From Natrinema amylolyticus_A (GTDB lineage: Archaea > Halobacteriota > Halobacteria > Halobacteriales > Natrialbaceae), in assembly GCF_042678045.1 (NCBI RefSeq), contig NZ_JBHUDI010000006.1, positions 62,001 to 126,000 of the forward strand: a DNA stretch of 64,000 bases, written 5' to 3'. Position numbers and translations under genes: made by a program. The notes beneath the pieces are model-generated. The model did not search any database, was not told where the DNA came from, and was given only the letters and a program-made list of their open reading frames with translations. Each line of letters starts with the position of its first letter. The first letter of the stretch is position 1. This document shows positions 1-7,622 of this stretch, in pieces.

Positions 1-99
1 GACGATCCGTCCGAGACCGATACCGACGACATCGACGCCCTCGAGGAAGCCGACGAAGAGACTCGCGACCGGCTTCGGGAGCTTGGCTATCTCGAGTAG
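1..99 (+). CDS. C-terminal end of a sulfatase-family protein (partial)
   Basis: Only the last 32 codons are in the window; the reading frame is open from base 1 and ends in TAG. The tail is very acidic and ends RLRELGYLE. A closing 'LGYLE'-type motif is common at the C-terminus of archaeal and bacterial sulfatases, which hydrolyse or transfer sulfate or phosphate esters. The following gene on the same strand belongs to the same alkaline-phosphatase superfamily, which supports the assignment. No catalytic residue is visible, so the family call rests on the tail and context alone. Confidence 0.5.
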   Translation, partial: DDPSETDTDDIDALEEADEETRDRLRELGYLE

Positions 100-190
100 C
101 ACATCGATTCGACGGTGAACTTGACCGACGGGAGAGCGTGTAGCTGGCGCGAAAATAGTGTTCTGAGTGACTTTCTGGGAACCAACAAGA

Positions 191-198
191 ATACATAG
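191..198 (+). promoter_or_regulatory. TATA-like box for the AlkP-superfamily gene
   Basis: ATACATAG is centred about 30 bases before the ATG at 225. That spacing suits a haloarchaeal leaderless or very short-leader transcript and supports the chosen start. Confidence 0.5.
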
Positions 199-224
199 GT
201 CGGCTCGCAAGGTAGCCGCAACGA

Positions 225-1082
225 ATGGACGACCAGCACTTCCTCGAGTCGGAGTGGGACTACTGTCTCGTGCTGGATGCGTGTCGGTACGACGTGTTCA
301 GCGAGGTCTACGACGAGTATCTCGACGGGACGCTGGAAAAGCGCTGGAGCGTCGGCTCGTCGACGCCGGAGTGGGCCTATCGGACCTTCACCGACGAACA
401 CGACATCGCGTACTTCTCGGGGAACCCGTTCATCAACGACCTCGGGATCCCGCTGAACGAACTCAAGTGGGGCGCCAGTTGTGACTACGAGTGGTCGGCC
501 TCGAATCACATCAGCAACGTCTTCGACGTGTGGAAATCCGGCTGGGACGACGACCTCGGCACGGTTCCACCGGACAGTATCGGGGAGGCGTTCTACAACA
601 ACCAGGACGCCGTCGAGGAGGCCGACCGGACGGTGCTGCACTACATGCAGCCCCACGCACCCTACCTCGCCCGTGGCAAGGGACAGAAGCTCAAACAGAT
701 CCAGAAGGGGATCCGGAAACAGGAGGAAGCCGAGGAAAGCGACGACAGCGGCGGTGCGCTCGCCTCGCTCGGCGATACGCTCCGGCCGAAAGTCGAGGAC
801 AAACTCGAGGGCAGCGAACTCGCACAGAAGGCGGGACTGTGGCTCGAGCTCGATCCCACCGAGGTCGTCACGAACGGCACCCGCGAGGCAGCGATGGCCC
901 TCTACGAGGAGAACCTGCGGATCGCCCTCGAGTCCGTCGCCGACCTCGTCGACGAACTCGACGGCACCGTCATCGTGACCGCAGACCACGGCGAAGCCTT
1001 CGGCGAAGAGGGCGTCTGGGAACACCACATCGAGACGCACATCCCGGCACTCATGGAAGTGCCGTGGCTCGAAGTCGAGTGA
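225..1082 (+). CDS. Alkaline-phosphatase/sulfatase-superfamily protein
   Basis: A 285-residue protein of the alkaline phosphatase/sulfatase fold. Near the N-terminus, VLDACRYD (residues 16-23) supplies the first metal-binding Asp and the nucleophile region. A central HYMQPHAPY and a late VTADHGEAFGE give the usual His/Asp metal ligands. It is shorter than classical sulfatases (400-500 residues) and has no signal peptide, so it is probably cytoplasmic. A charged coiled-coil-like stretch lies around residues 150-190. It sits between another sulfatase end and two glycosyltransferases, so it may act on a phosphorylated or sulfated sugar or lipid; the substrate cannot be read from sequence. Confidence 0.75.
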   Translation: MDDQHFLESEWDYCLVLDACRYDVFSEVYDEYLDGTLEKRWSVGSSTPEWAYRTFTDEHDIAYFSGNPFINDLGIPLNELKWGASCDYEWSASNHISNVFDVWKSGWDDDLGTVPPDSIGEAFYNNQDAVEEADRTVLHYMQPHAPYLARGKGQKLKQIQKGIRKQEEAEESDDSGGALASLGDTLRPKVEDKLEGSELAQKAGLWLELDPTEVVTNGTREAAMALYEENLRIALESVADLVDELDGTVIVTADHGEAFGEEGVWEHHIETHIPALMEVPWLEVE

Positions 1083-1184
1083 GACCGCCGCGCTCGACCA
1101 GCGGCAACCGCACCGATCACCACGGTCTCGTGACGAACACACGGCGACAGCAGTAACCCGTCCGACTCACAGAGGGTCTCCGGT

Positions 1185-2168
1185 ATGAAAATCAGTCACT
1201 ACTTCGAACTCGAATCCCACGTCACCGGCGGCATCCACGAGTCGGTCGTCCACCAGCGGAAGATGCTGGATCGGCTGGACCTGACCTATACGACCGAGCC
1301 GACGCTCGAGGCCGACGTCTTCCACTGTAACCTCATGGGGCCGCGCTCGGTCTGGTACGCACGGCAGGCGCGATCGAAGGGGGTGCCGGTCGTCGCCAAC
1401 ACCCACGTGACCGCCGAGGACTTCGGCGACAGCTTTCGGTTCACGAACACCCTCGCGAAGCCGCTCAAGCCGTATCTCGAGTGGGCCTACGGGCTGGCCG
1501 ACGCGCTCGTCTGTCCGTCCGAGTACAACCAGGACCTGATCGAGACGTACACGGAGACGCCGACGACGGTTGTCTCGAACGGCGTCGACCGGTCGAAGCT
1601 CGCAGGGTTCGAATCGCTCGAGGACGAGTACCGCGAGCGATACGACCTCGAGTCACCGACCGTCTTCCTCGTCGGCCACGTCATCAAACGCAAGGGCCTC
1701 AAAACGTTCGTCGAACTGGCACGCCGGCTGCCGGACCTGGATTTCGCCTGGTTCGGGCCGCTGGATCTCTCCCTGAAGGGCCGTGAGACGACGGCGCTGA
1801 TCGAGAACGCCCCGGATAACTGTACGTTCACCGGCTACGTCGACGACATCCGCGGGGCGTACGCGGCGGGTGACGTCTTCTGTTTTCCGACCCACGAGGA
1901 AAACGAGGGGATCGCGTTGCTCGAGGCCATGGCCGCTGGCAAACCGGTTCTCGTCCGCGACATCGAGACGTTCTCGTGGCTCGAGGACGGCAAGGACTGT
2001 CTCAAAGTCTCAGAAGCGGGCGTCGACGGGTTCGAGGCGGCCCTCGAGCGACTCCGCGATCCGGAACTTCGAGCGCAACTCGGATCGAACGCGGCCGCCC
2101 GCAGCGAGGAGTTTTCGCTCGAGGCGGTCGCGAACCAGTATCAGTCGTTGTACGAGGAGGTGGTCTGA
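1185..2168 (+). CDS. GT4-family glycosyltransferase
   Basis: A 327-residue GT-B fold retaining glycosyltransferase of family 4. The N-terminal half begins MKISHYFELES with a GGIHESV loop typical of acceptor-binding domains. The C-terminal half has VGHVIKRKGLKTFVELA (nucleotide-sugar domain entry) and the E-x7-E donor motif in EENEGIALLEAMAAGKPV. No signal peptide is seen, so it probably works at the cytoplasmic membrane face. Its TGA is followed directly by the ATG of a second GT4 gene, so the two are almost certainly co-transcribed and translationally coupled. The sugar and acceptor (glycolipid or protein glycan) are not determinable here. Confidence 0.85.
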   Translation: MKISHYFELESHVTGGIHESVVHQRKMLDRLDLTYTTEPTLEADVFHCNLMGPRSVWYARQARSKGVPVVANTHVTAEDFGDSFRFTNTLAKPLKPYLEWAYGLADALVCPSEYNQDLIETYTETPTTVVSNGVDRSKLAGFESLEDEYRERYDLESPTVFLVGHVIKRKGLKTFVELARRLPDLDFAWFGPLDLSLKGRETTALIENAPDNCTFTGYVDDIRGAYAAGDVFCFPTHEENEGIALLEAMAAGKPVLVRDIETFSWLEDGKDCLKVSEAGVDGFEAALERLRDPELRAQLGSNAAARSEEFSLEAVANQYQSLYEEVV

Positions 2169-3266
2169 ATGAAGATCGGGTTCTTTACGGACAGCTACTT
2201 TCCCGAGATCGATGGCGTAACGTATACGATCAAACTCTGGCGTGAAGAATTGGAGCGGAAAGGACACGAGGTGTACGTCATCTACCCAGATGGCGACTAC
2301 GACCCCGGCGAGCGCGAGATTCCGGTGACCTCGATGCCGAACCCCTTCTACGCCGGGTACCGGATCCCGCTGACGAAACGGCCGTCGACGCTGCCTGATC
2401 TCGATGTCGTCCACTGTCACGGCCCCATGCCCATCGGCCTGTTGGGCCGGTACTACGCCCGCAAACACGATCTGCCGTCGATCTACACTCACCACACGCC
2501 CCTCGAAGAGTACTTCCACCAGAACGTCAAGTTCGAGTCGATCGCGAGCACGCTCTCGAAACTGTACGTTCCCCTCGAGAACGCCTTCCTCCAGAGCTTC
2601 GACATCGTCACTGCTTCGACCGAGCGGATCGACCGCGACGTCGAACACGTCCAGCTGCCGGTGGGCATTGACATGAACTTCTTCCAGTCGACGGACGAGG
2701 ACTGGTACCCCGATCGGACGGTGGTCGGCTACAGCGGCCGACTTAGCATGGAGAAAAACGTCAGCGAGATCCTGCGGGCCGCCGAGGCACTCCCGGAGTA
2801 CGACTTCGTCATCGTCGGCGACGGCCCCTATCGCGAGTGTCTCGAGGAGAACGCGCCGGAAAACGTCGACATCCGGGGCTTTCTCCCTCGCGAGGAGTTG
2901 CCCGTCTTCTACTCCTCGATCGATACGTTCGTCACCGCCTCAACCGCCGACACGCTTGGCCTCTCGACACTAGAGGCCAACGCCTGCGGGACGCCCGTCG
3001 CCGCCGCCGACGTCCCGCCGTTCGACCGCACGATCGGGGCCGACAACGGCGAGCGGTTCACCTACGGCGACCGCGAGTCGATGGTCGAGGCCATCGAAAC
3101 GTGTCTGGCGACTGACCGTGACACCAGAGCCGGCGTCGAACGGTATGCGGTCGATTACACGATGGACCACCTCGAGCAGCTATACGAGACCGTCCCGCTC
3201 GCGACGGACGAAAGCCCCACCGACGTCGAGAGTCGGTGGCGCATCTCCGAAGAAGAGCGAAGCTGA
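2169..3266 (+). CDS. GT4-family glycosyltransferase
   Basis: A 365-residue GT4 enzyme whose N-terminus, GFFTDSYFPEIDGVTYTI, is the classic start of glycosyltransferases that glycosylate diacylglycerol or phosphoinositol-type lipids (SqdX, PimB and MgdA-like). A DVVHCHGP segment and YSGRLSMEKN follow. The donor motif reads ADTLGLSTLEANACGTPV, so the first Glu of E-x7-E is an Asp. The start codon abuts the stop of the preceding GT4 gene. A lipid acceptor is a reasonable inference from the N-terminal resemblance, because haloarchaea make glycosylated archaeol lipids, but a protein-glycan role is equally open. Confidence 0.85.
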   Translation: MKIGFFTDSYFPEIDGVTYTIKLWREELERKGHEVYVIYPDGDYDPGEREIPVTSMPNPFYAGYRIPLTKRPSTLPDLDVVHCHGPMPIGLLGRYYARKHDLPSIYTHHTPLEEYFHQNVKFESIASTLSKLYVPLENAFLQSFDIVTASTERIDRDVEHVQLPVGIDMNFFQSTDEDWYPDRTVVGYSGRLSMEKNVSEILRAAEALPEYDFVIVGDGPYRECLEENAPENVDIRGFLPREELPVFYSSIDTFVTASTADTLGLSTLEANACGTPVAAADVPPFDRTIGADNGERFTYGDRESMVEAIETCLATDRDTRAGVERYAVDYTMDHLEQLYETVPLATDESPTDVESRWRISEEERS

Positions 3267-3454
3267 CCGGCCGATCCGTTCTCACATCGTCACCGCGTTC
3301 TCGCAGCCAGCGTCGAGTCTTGAGTCCCGCCTTCGACGGCCGACAGCCGATAGCGTTCGACGTACCACAGACCGGTCACACAGCAGGTAGCGGGACGAGC
3401 TCGAAGAAGTGACAGGAGTCGTCACTCGCCGTCGACTCGTGAGGAAGTGGAAAA

Positions 3455-3605
3455 TGCCCGGGGAGGGCTCCGAACCCTCGATCTCCGCATGTCCCAGGTT
3501 CGAGGCTCGGCAGTCCTCGAGGGACACGGAGGCTTCCAAGGCGAAACCGCACCGAATCTCTGAACCCTATGAGTGCGGCGCTATGTCCAGCTAAGCCACC
3601 CGGGC
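3455..3605 (-). tRNA. tRNA-Met(CAT), elongator, with intron
   Basis: On the minus strand the acceptor stem GCCCGGG (3599-3605) pairs with CCCGGGC (3456-3462), with discriminator A at 3455. A T-arm with GGTTCG is present. The anticodon stem CCGCA/TGCGG encloses loop CTCATA plus A, giving anticodon CAT. The two stem halves are separated by about 77 bases, so the mature tRNA is 74 nt. I place the intron at about 3491-3567, directly 3' of anticodon position 37, the canonical bulge-helix-bulge site. Haloarchaeal elongator tRNA-Met is known to carry an intron of about 75 nt. CCA is not encoded. Confidence 0.9.
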
Positions 3606-3707
3606 TCGATTAGGAGTAGTGGCGTCCGTTTCTTTAACCTTCTCATTCGAATCCGCCGTGCAACGCGGACCCACGGATTTATCACACGGTGTTACTAACT
3701 GCGGGGC

Positions 3708-4832
3708 ATGAGCGTTCCTGGTATCGTTACCTCTACTCTCGACGGCGAGGAGATCGCGGCACGCGTCTCCCTCGGCGGCGACGACGAGCTTTTCATCACG
3801 CCGACGCGGACCATCGTCTATCGCTCGGATGGCCTCCTGAGCGACGAATCGGCCGACGACTATCCACACGACGCCGACCGGCTGACCCTCTCAGAGGGGC
3901 GGCGCAAGACGAAGTTCACGCTCGAGTACGCACTCGACGGCGAGCGAACGTTTACGATCCCCTCGAGCGTGACCGACGAGGTCCTCCATCCCGTCCTCGC
4001 CGGGGTTTTGAGCGGCAACGGGATCACTGAGGCCGGCGAGACGGTCGTCAAAACCTACCGGTTTAGCGAACTCACCCTGATCATCACGAGCGAGCGGCTC
4101 GTCAAACACATCGGCGGTGCGGTCTGGGACGGAGACTACGAGGAGTACCGCTTCGACGACGTGACGAACCTCGACTTCGAGGACGGTAGCGTCGCAACCC
4201 AGATCGTCCTCACCGTCGACGGCCGTCCCCAGCGGATCAAGGCGCCCAACGAGGAGGCAAACGACCTCCGGGAACGCCTGAAACGGGCCCTGTTCGAGTA
4301 TCACGACGTCGGCTCGCTCGAAGAACTCAACGAGACAGTCGGTGAAGACGACGACGATGGCAGCCGCGAGGCAGCGGTCGATTTCGGCGGTGGCGTAGAC
4401 CCGCTCGATGCCGATCCACCGGAACCGGACGACAACGATACATCGACAGGCGACGCGACCGACGCCCAGTCGGCCGATCCGCTCGCCAGCAGTAGATCGG
4501 ATGGCGTCGCAGCCGATTCGGGGCGGCAGTCGAACACGAACGACGGCGGACAGGTCCAGTGGTCACACGCAGAGGCAGAGACGGCTCCCCACGACGACAG
4601 CGACAGCGTGGCGGCAACAACCGACTCCGACTCGTTCTTCGAGGAAACCGCCGAGACGGACACGGCAGACGATCCGACGCGACGAGCTGATCCAGTCACG
4701 ACCGAGCCCGATCCCGAACTCATCGAGCGCCTCGAGGCACTCGAGGCGGCAGTCGAGCGGCAAAACGAGATCATCGAGAAACAAGGAGAGACGATCGAGC
4801 AGTTGATCGCGGAACTGCGACAAGGCCGGTAA
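3708..4832 (+). CDS. Conserved haloarchaeal protein with C-terminal coiled coil
   Basis: A 374-residue protein with no signal peptide or membrane helix. The first ~210 residues form a folded domain rich in beta strands: two successive PH-like segments, each with a 'TxxRxV' type core (ITPTRTIVYRSDG and ITSERLVKHIGG). Then come about 110 residues of acidic, Asp/Ser/Thr-rich disordered linker. The end is a coiled coil (LIERLEALEAAVERQNEIIE and following). The architecture suggests a cytoplasmic scaffold or self-associating protein. I do not recognise a function; it resembles haloarchaeal domain-of-unknown-function proteins. The start is the first ATG after an A/T-rich gap downstream of tRNA-Met. 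Confidence 0.7.
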   Translation: MSVPGIVTSTLDGEEIAARVSLGGDDELFITPTRTIVYRSDGLLSDESADDYPHDADRLTLSEGRRKTKFTLEYALDGERTFTIPSSVTDEVLHPVLAGVLSGNGITEAGETVVKTYRFSELTLIITSERLVKHIGGAVWDGDYEEYRFDDVTNLDFEDGSVATQIVLTVDGRPQRIKAPNEEANDLRERLKRALFEYHDVGSLEELNETVGEDDDDGSREAAVDFGGGVDPLDADPPEPDDNDTSTGDATDAQSADPLASSRSDGVAADSGRQSNTNDGGQVQWSHAEAETAPHDDSDSVAATTDSDSFFEETAETDTADDPTRRADPVTTEPDPELIERLEALEAAVERQNEIIEKQGETIEQLIAELRQGR

Positions 4833-4866
4833 CACGCGGTGAGCGCGGCCGAAGGCGGCCTGGCGT

Positions 4867-5274
4867 CTACTCCCGCCCAGTCACTTTTCGGATACAGGAC
4901 GACCCAAAGGGGCCGAGTTCGCCGGCCTCGAGGTCGATGAAGTAACCGGTCGACAGTCCGGAGCCACAGCGTTTGCAGGTGAAATCGCCCTCTTTCGTGA
5001 TGACGTCCTGCTCGAAGCTGACGTACTGGCGGCTTTTGGGACGGACGATCCCGTCCTCGCGCTCGATCAGTCCGCGGAGTTCGGCCCGATCGAGGATCGT
5101 TCGCGTCACCGTCGGATCGGTCGTGACCGTCTCGATCCGATCGATGACCTCGGCAAGCGAGAGCGACTCGTGCTCGAGGCGAGCGAGCAACGCCAGGCCG
5201 AGTGCGACGCGGTCGTCGTCTGCCCTGGGATCGTCAGCCACGCTGTCCGCAGTGTGCTCTTCGTCGCGATCCAT
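4867..5274 (-). CDS. DUF5830-like HTH/zinc-finger protein
   Basis: A 135-residue protein. Residues ~25-75 look like a winged helix (SLAEVIDRIETVTTDPTVTR then LDRAELRGLIEREDG). The C-terminal part has FTCKRCGSGLSTGYFI and later GSSCIRKV, giving a C-x2-C...C treble that may bind zinc. This combination resembles the haloarchaeal DUF5830 family and suggests a small DNA-binding protein, although no target is known. A TATA-like box 27 bases upstream supports the ATG at 5274 and a leaderless mRNA. It converges with the preceding gene over a 34-bp gap. Confidence 0.7.
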   Translation of the reverse strand: MDRDEEHTADSVADDPRADDDRVALGLALLARLEHESLSLAEVIDRIETVTTDPTVTRTILDRAELRGLIEREDGIVRPKSRQYVSFEQDVITKEGDFTCKRCGSGLSTGYFIDLEAGELGPFGSSCIRKVTGRE

Positions 5275-5297
5275 CTACCGGTGCTCTCGTCTCGGCG

Positions 5298-5304
5298 CAT
5301 AAAC
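5298..5304 (-). promoter_or_regulatory. TATA-like box for the HTH/zinc-finger gene
   Basis: On the minus strand GTTTATG lies about 27 bases upstream of the ATG at 5274, as expected for a leaderless haloarchaeal transcript. Confidence 0.5.
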
Positions 5305-5459
5305 GTGTATCCCCTCGGGGACACAGCCACGACATTCTCAGTCAAGAGGGATGTCGACGGTTCCCACGTCCTGAGAATCCACCGGTCGTTGATACTGCCG
5401 CTAGCCCGTTTTTCGAAAGAGAACAGGAGCCGACCGACGACCGACACCACTGACTCGAC

Positions 5460-5552
5460 ATGATCGACGGCACACCACGACCGACGACCGACCGACACAC
5501 CCAGGCGATCGTTGCGCGACTGGAAACGAACGGGGCACCGCGTGATCGATAG
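5460..5552 (+). CDS. Possible 30-residue leader ORF
   Basis: An ATG at 5460 opens a 30-codon frame (MIDGTPRPTTDRHTQAIVAR...) whose TAG ends at 5552, immediately before the ATG of the winged-helix gene at 5553. The back-to-back arrangement would allow translational coupling. The peptide itself is unremarkable (Arg/Thr-rich) and may be chance, so this is a weak call. The rest of 5275-5459 holds only the minus-strand promoter and an imperfect TCCCC/GGGGA palindrome near 5310-5325. Confidence 0.25.
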   Translation: MIDGTPRPTTDRHTQAIVARLETNGAPRDR

Positions 5553-5816
5553 ATGTTCGGACGACAACTCGAGCGAGAGTTGCTCGCAGTGCTCGCCGAT
5601 GAGGGACCGTTGTACGTCGTCGATCTCGCCGCGACGGTCGACGAACACCCGGTGACGGTCGAGCATGCGTGCGACCGGCTCCGCGACGACGGCGACATTC
5701 GGTCGGTCGGTGGACGGCAATACGAGGTGACCGCGTCGGGTCACCGTCGACTCGCCGACACTGAACCGACACCGAGCGGTTCGTCTCGGTCGGACGCGAG
5801 CGGGATGGCGGACTGA
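5553..5816 (+). CDS. Small winged-helix DNA-binding protein
   Basis: An 87-residue protein. Residues 5-65 fit a compact winged helix: ERELLAVLADEGPLYVVDLA, then a recognition-helix region DEHPVTVEHACDRLRDDGDI, then a wing RSVGGRQYEVTASGHRRL. The C-terminus is a short disordered tail. Haloarchaea encode many such single-domain putative regulators. No ligand-binding part is present, so any signal would have to come from a partner. It is followed 14 bp later by one of the dispersed palindromic repeats. Confidence 0.65.
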   Translation: MFGRQLERELLAVLADEGPLYVVDLAATVDEHPVTVEHACDRLRDDGDIRSVGGRQYEVTASGHRRLADTEPTPSGSSRSDASGMAD

Positions 5817-5830
5817 GACGGACCACTGTC

Positions 5831-5913
5831 ATACGGACACCTGTCAGTGGGTGCCGGCGCACCCCCGACCCGTCCTGCGGGTGCGCCGGGAGTTCGTGGT
5901 GAGTTGCCCGTAT
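5831..5913 (+). repeat. Dispersed palindromic repeat, copy A (83 bp)
   Basis: Begins ATACGG and ends CCGTAT. The two halves are imperfect inverted repeats, with an inner GCCGGCGCAC pairing to GTGCGCCGG. Very similar units occur at 11407-11486 and 16769-16850 in the same orientation. This copy lies 14 bp after a stop codon and has TGTC before and cGACA after, extending the palindrome. Confidence 0.85.
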
Positions 5914-6008
5914 CGACAGGACGCCACCGACCCCGACGAAGCGATCCGATCGGTCGACTCCGAGCCAGGACCCGGACACACAAGTACGAGAACCGCTACA
6001 GTTCAGCT

Positions 6009-6311
6009 ATGCCAGAGATCACGTCGGTCGGTTCCCTCGAGTCGACCCCACACGCCGCGGTCTTCGACGTCGACGCTCCACGAACGGTTCGACTCCAGCT
6101 CGAGGCGGACGAACGCATGCCGAAACATCGCCATCCGAAGTCGAACGTCGTCCTCTACGTCCTGGACGGTACGCTCGAACTCGCGCTCGGGGACGACAGC
6201 TACGACCTCGAATCGGGCGATGTCGTCCGATTCGACGGCGATCAGGAGATCTCGCCACACGCGCGTACCGCGTGTGCGGCATTGCTCGTGTTCGCGCCGA
6301 AGACCGACTAG
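6009..6311 (+). CDS. Small cupin-domain protein
   Basis: A 100-residue single-domain cupin starting at ATG 6009 (MPEITSVGSL). Motif 1 appears as PKHRHPKSNVVLYVLDGTLEL and motif 2 as LESGDVVRFDGDQEISPHAR, preserving His ligands for a metal. Cupins of this size are usually metal-dependent isomerases, dioxygenases or sensors; the substrate is unknown. Its TAG stop shares the tetranucleotide CTAG (6308-6311) with the stop of the convergent uracil-DNA glycosylase gene. Earlier in-frame codons run through the palindromic repeat and are not plausible coding sequence, which fixes the start. Confidence 0.75.
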   Translation: MPEITSVGSLESTPHAAVFDVDAPRTVRLQLEADERMPKHRHPKSNVVLYVLDGTLELALGDDSYDLESGDVVRFDGDQEISPHARTACAALLVFAPKTD

Positions 6312-6940
6312 CCGACGGTCGTCGCGACGCCTTTCGTCTGCCGGTAGTCGCTGTCGAGGATCGCCTCGAGTCGCGAAATGATGGCCTCGCGGTCGTCGCC
6401 GTACCACTCGACCGGGTCCTTGATCGGGACGACGAGGAACCCCCGGCCACGGATGTCGGCGGCGTGGAGGTCGTCCATCTCGAGGTCGAACCGCCGTCGC
6501 TGGGTCGTATACTCCCGGAGGACGTGATCGGTCGCGCGAGCGCCGACCGGCAGGAGGACGTGTGCGTTGATCGCGCGCAGTTCGGCGTCGAAGAAGCGCT
6601 CGAGCGTCGCGTAATCTTCGTCGGTCGGCGCTTCCCCGTCCGGGAGACTGCACATGTGGATGTAGCTTAGAAAACAGTTCTCGAGGACCGGTTCGTCGCG
6701 TGGGCCGCTGGCGAAGCCCACCTCTCGAAGGACACCCTGGATCGCGCGTCCGCTCTCGGTTTCGGTAAATGGGACGCCCGTGGATTCGCCGCCGTGAACT
6801 CCGGGATAGTCGCCGATCACGTGAAAATCGGCATTGGCATCTCCATAGCCGAAGACTGCCGGCCGATCGCCGGGATCGGAGCGGTCGAACGGTGGCCTGA
6901 ATCCGAACGGGTTGCTCGTCCTGTCGGTCACGTTTTGCAC
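6308..6940 (-). CDS. Uracil-DNA glycosylase-superfamily protein
   Basis: A 210-residue protein with uracil-DNA glycosylase signatures: VIGDYPGVHGGESTGVPFT (motif 1, the GxxPG-like water-activating loop), then LENCFLSYIHMCSLPDG, where family 4/5 enzymes have NxxxC. The central region AINAHVLLPVGARATDHVL corresponds to the 'P-(x)-LGxxA' strand. Such enzymes remove uracil from deaminated DNA in base-excision repair. The usual four Fe-S cysteines of family 4 are not evident, so a divergent member is likely and strict activity is unproven. It converges with the cupin gene with a 4-bp overlap. Confidence 0.7.
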   Translation of the reverse strand: MQNVTDRTSNPFGFRPPFDRSDPGDRPAVFGYGDANADFHVIGDYPGVHGGESTGVPFTETESGRAIQGVLREVGFASGPRDEPVLENCFLSYIHMCSLPDGEAPTDEDYATLERFFDAELRAINAHVLLPVGARATDHVLREYTTQRRRFDLEMDDLHAADIRGRGFLVVPIKDPVEWYGDDREAIISRLEAILDSDYRQTKGVATTVG

Positions 6941-7098
6941 ACCGGTACAAGACGGCCAGCGGCCAAAACAACAGCGGTCGGATCGGGTCGGTTCAGGATG
7001 ATTCGCGGTGCCAGTCCGTCACCGTCGGCGCTGGTCGTGAACAGCCGAAATCGTGACTGCTCGATACAGACGGCGACCGGTGACCAAACGACGGTGGA

Positions 7099-7108
7099 CT
7101 TATGTTTT
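7099..7108 (+). promoter_or_regulatory. TATA-like box for the membrane hydrolase gene
   Basis: CTTATGTTTT is centred 28 bases before the ATG at 7131. This favours that codon over the in-frame upstream codon at 7053. Confidence 0.5.
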
Positions 7109-7130
7109 GTTCGTCCGTTTTCTGTCGCAG

Positions 7131-7622
7131 ATGTATCAGGCGGGCCACTACGGAGGGGCACTCGCGGCGTACACGCCGCTTGGGACCGTGGTCGGCCTGC
7201 TGGGCCACGGTGAACTCGCCATCGTCGGCGGCCTCGTCTGCGTGGCACTGTCGACGTTGCCCGACTTCGACCATCGACTCCCACTGATCGACCACCGCGG
7301 ACCGACCCACACGATCCTGTTCGCGCTGGCCGTCGGCGTCGGTCTCGCCACGCTGGCCGCTGTCCTCGTCGACGCGGCAGCAGCGCTCGTCGACATCGGC
7401 ATCGTCGTCTTCGCGTTTCTTGTCGGCGTGGTTTCGATCGGCTCACACCTCCTCGCGGACGCGCTGACCCCGATGGGCATCCGGCCGTTCTGGCCCGTCT
7501 CGAGTCGTCGATACTCGTTCGAGGTAACGACAGCCGCCAACCCGGTCGCCAACTACGGGCTGTTCGGCCTGGGAATCACAGCCGCCCTCGCTGGGCTGTC
7601 GATTATCGTTGCCTTCGGGTGA
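7131..7622 (+). CDS. Membrane-bound metal-dependent hydrolase (YdjM/DUF457 type)
   Basis: A 163-residue integral membrane protein with about four helices. It contains the family signature LPDFDHRLPLIDHRGPTHTI (D-x-D-H plus HRGxTHT), the predicted metal site, and a later SHLLADALTPMGIRPFWP. E. coli YdjM is annotated as a LexA-regulated inner-membrane hydrolase; the true substrate is unknown. The promoter spacing selects the start. The 3' end overlaps the convergent ctaA gene by 20 bp. A second, more divergent relative is encoded at 27614-28099. Confidence 0.8.
   Translation: MYQAGHYGGALAAYTPLGTVVGLLGHGELAIVGGLVCVALSTLPDFDHRLPLIDHRGPTHTILFALAVGVGLATLAAVLVDAAAALVDIGIVVFAFLVGVVSIGSHLLADALTPMGIRPFWPVSSRRYSFEVTTAANPVANYGLFGLGITAALAGLSIIVAFG

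Noticed and set aside
87..1142. Long open frame on the minus strand opposite the AlkP-superfamily gene
   Set aside because: High G+C keeps antisense frames open; the plus-strand frame has clear catalytic motifs and a promoter, while the antisense protein has none.
5472..5510. Short GACCGACGACC tandem-like tract
   Set aside because: Imperfect, few units, and within the range of G/C-rich simple sequence common in haloarchaeal intergenic DNA.
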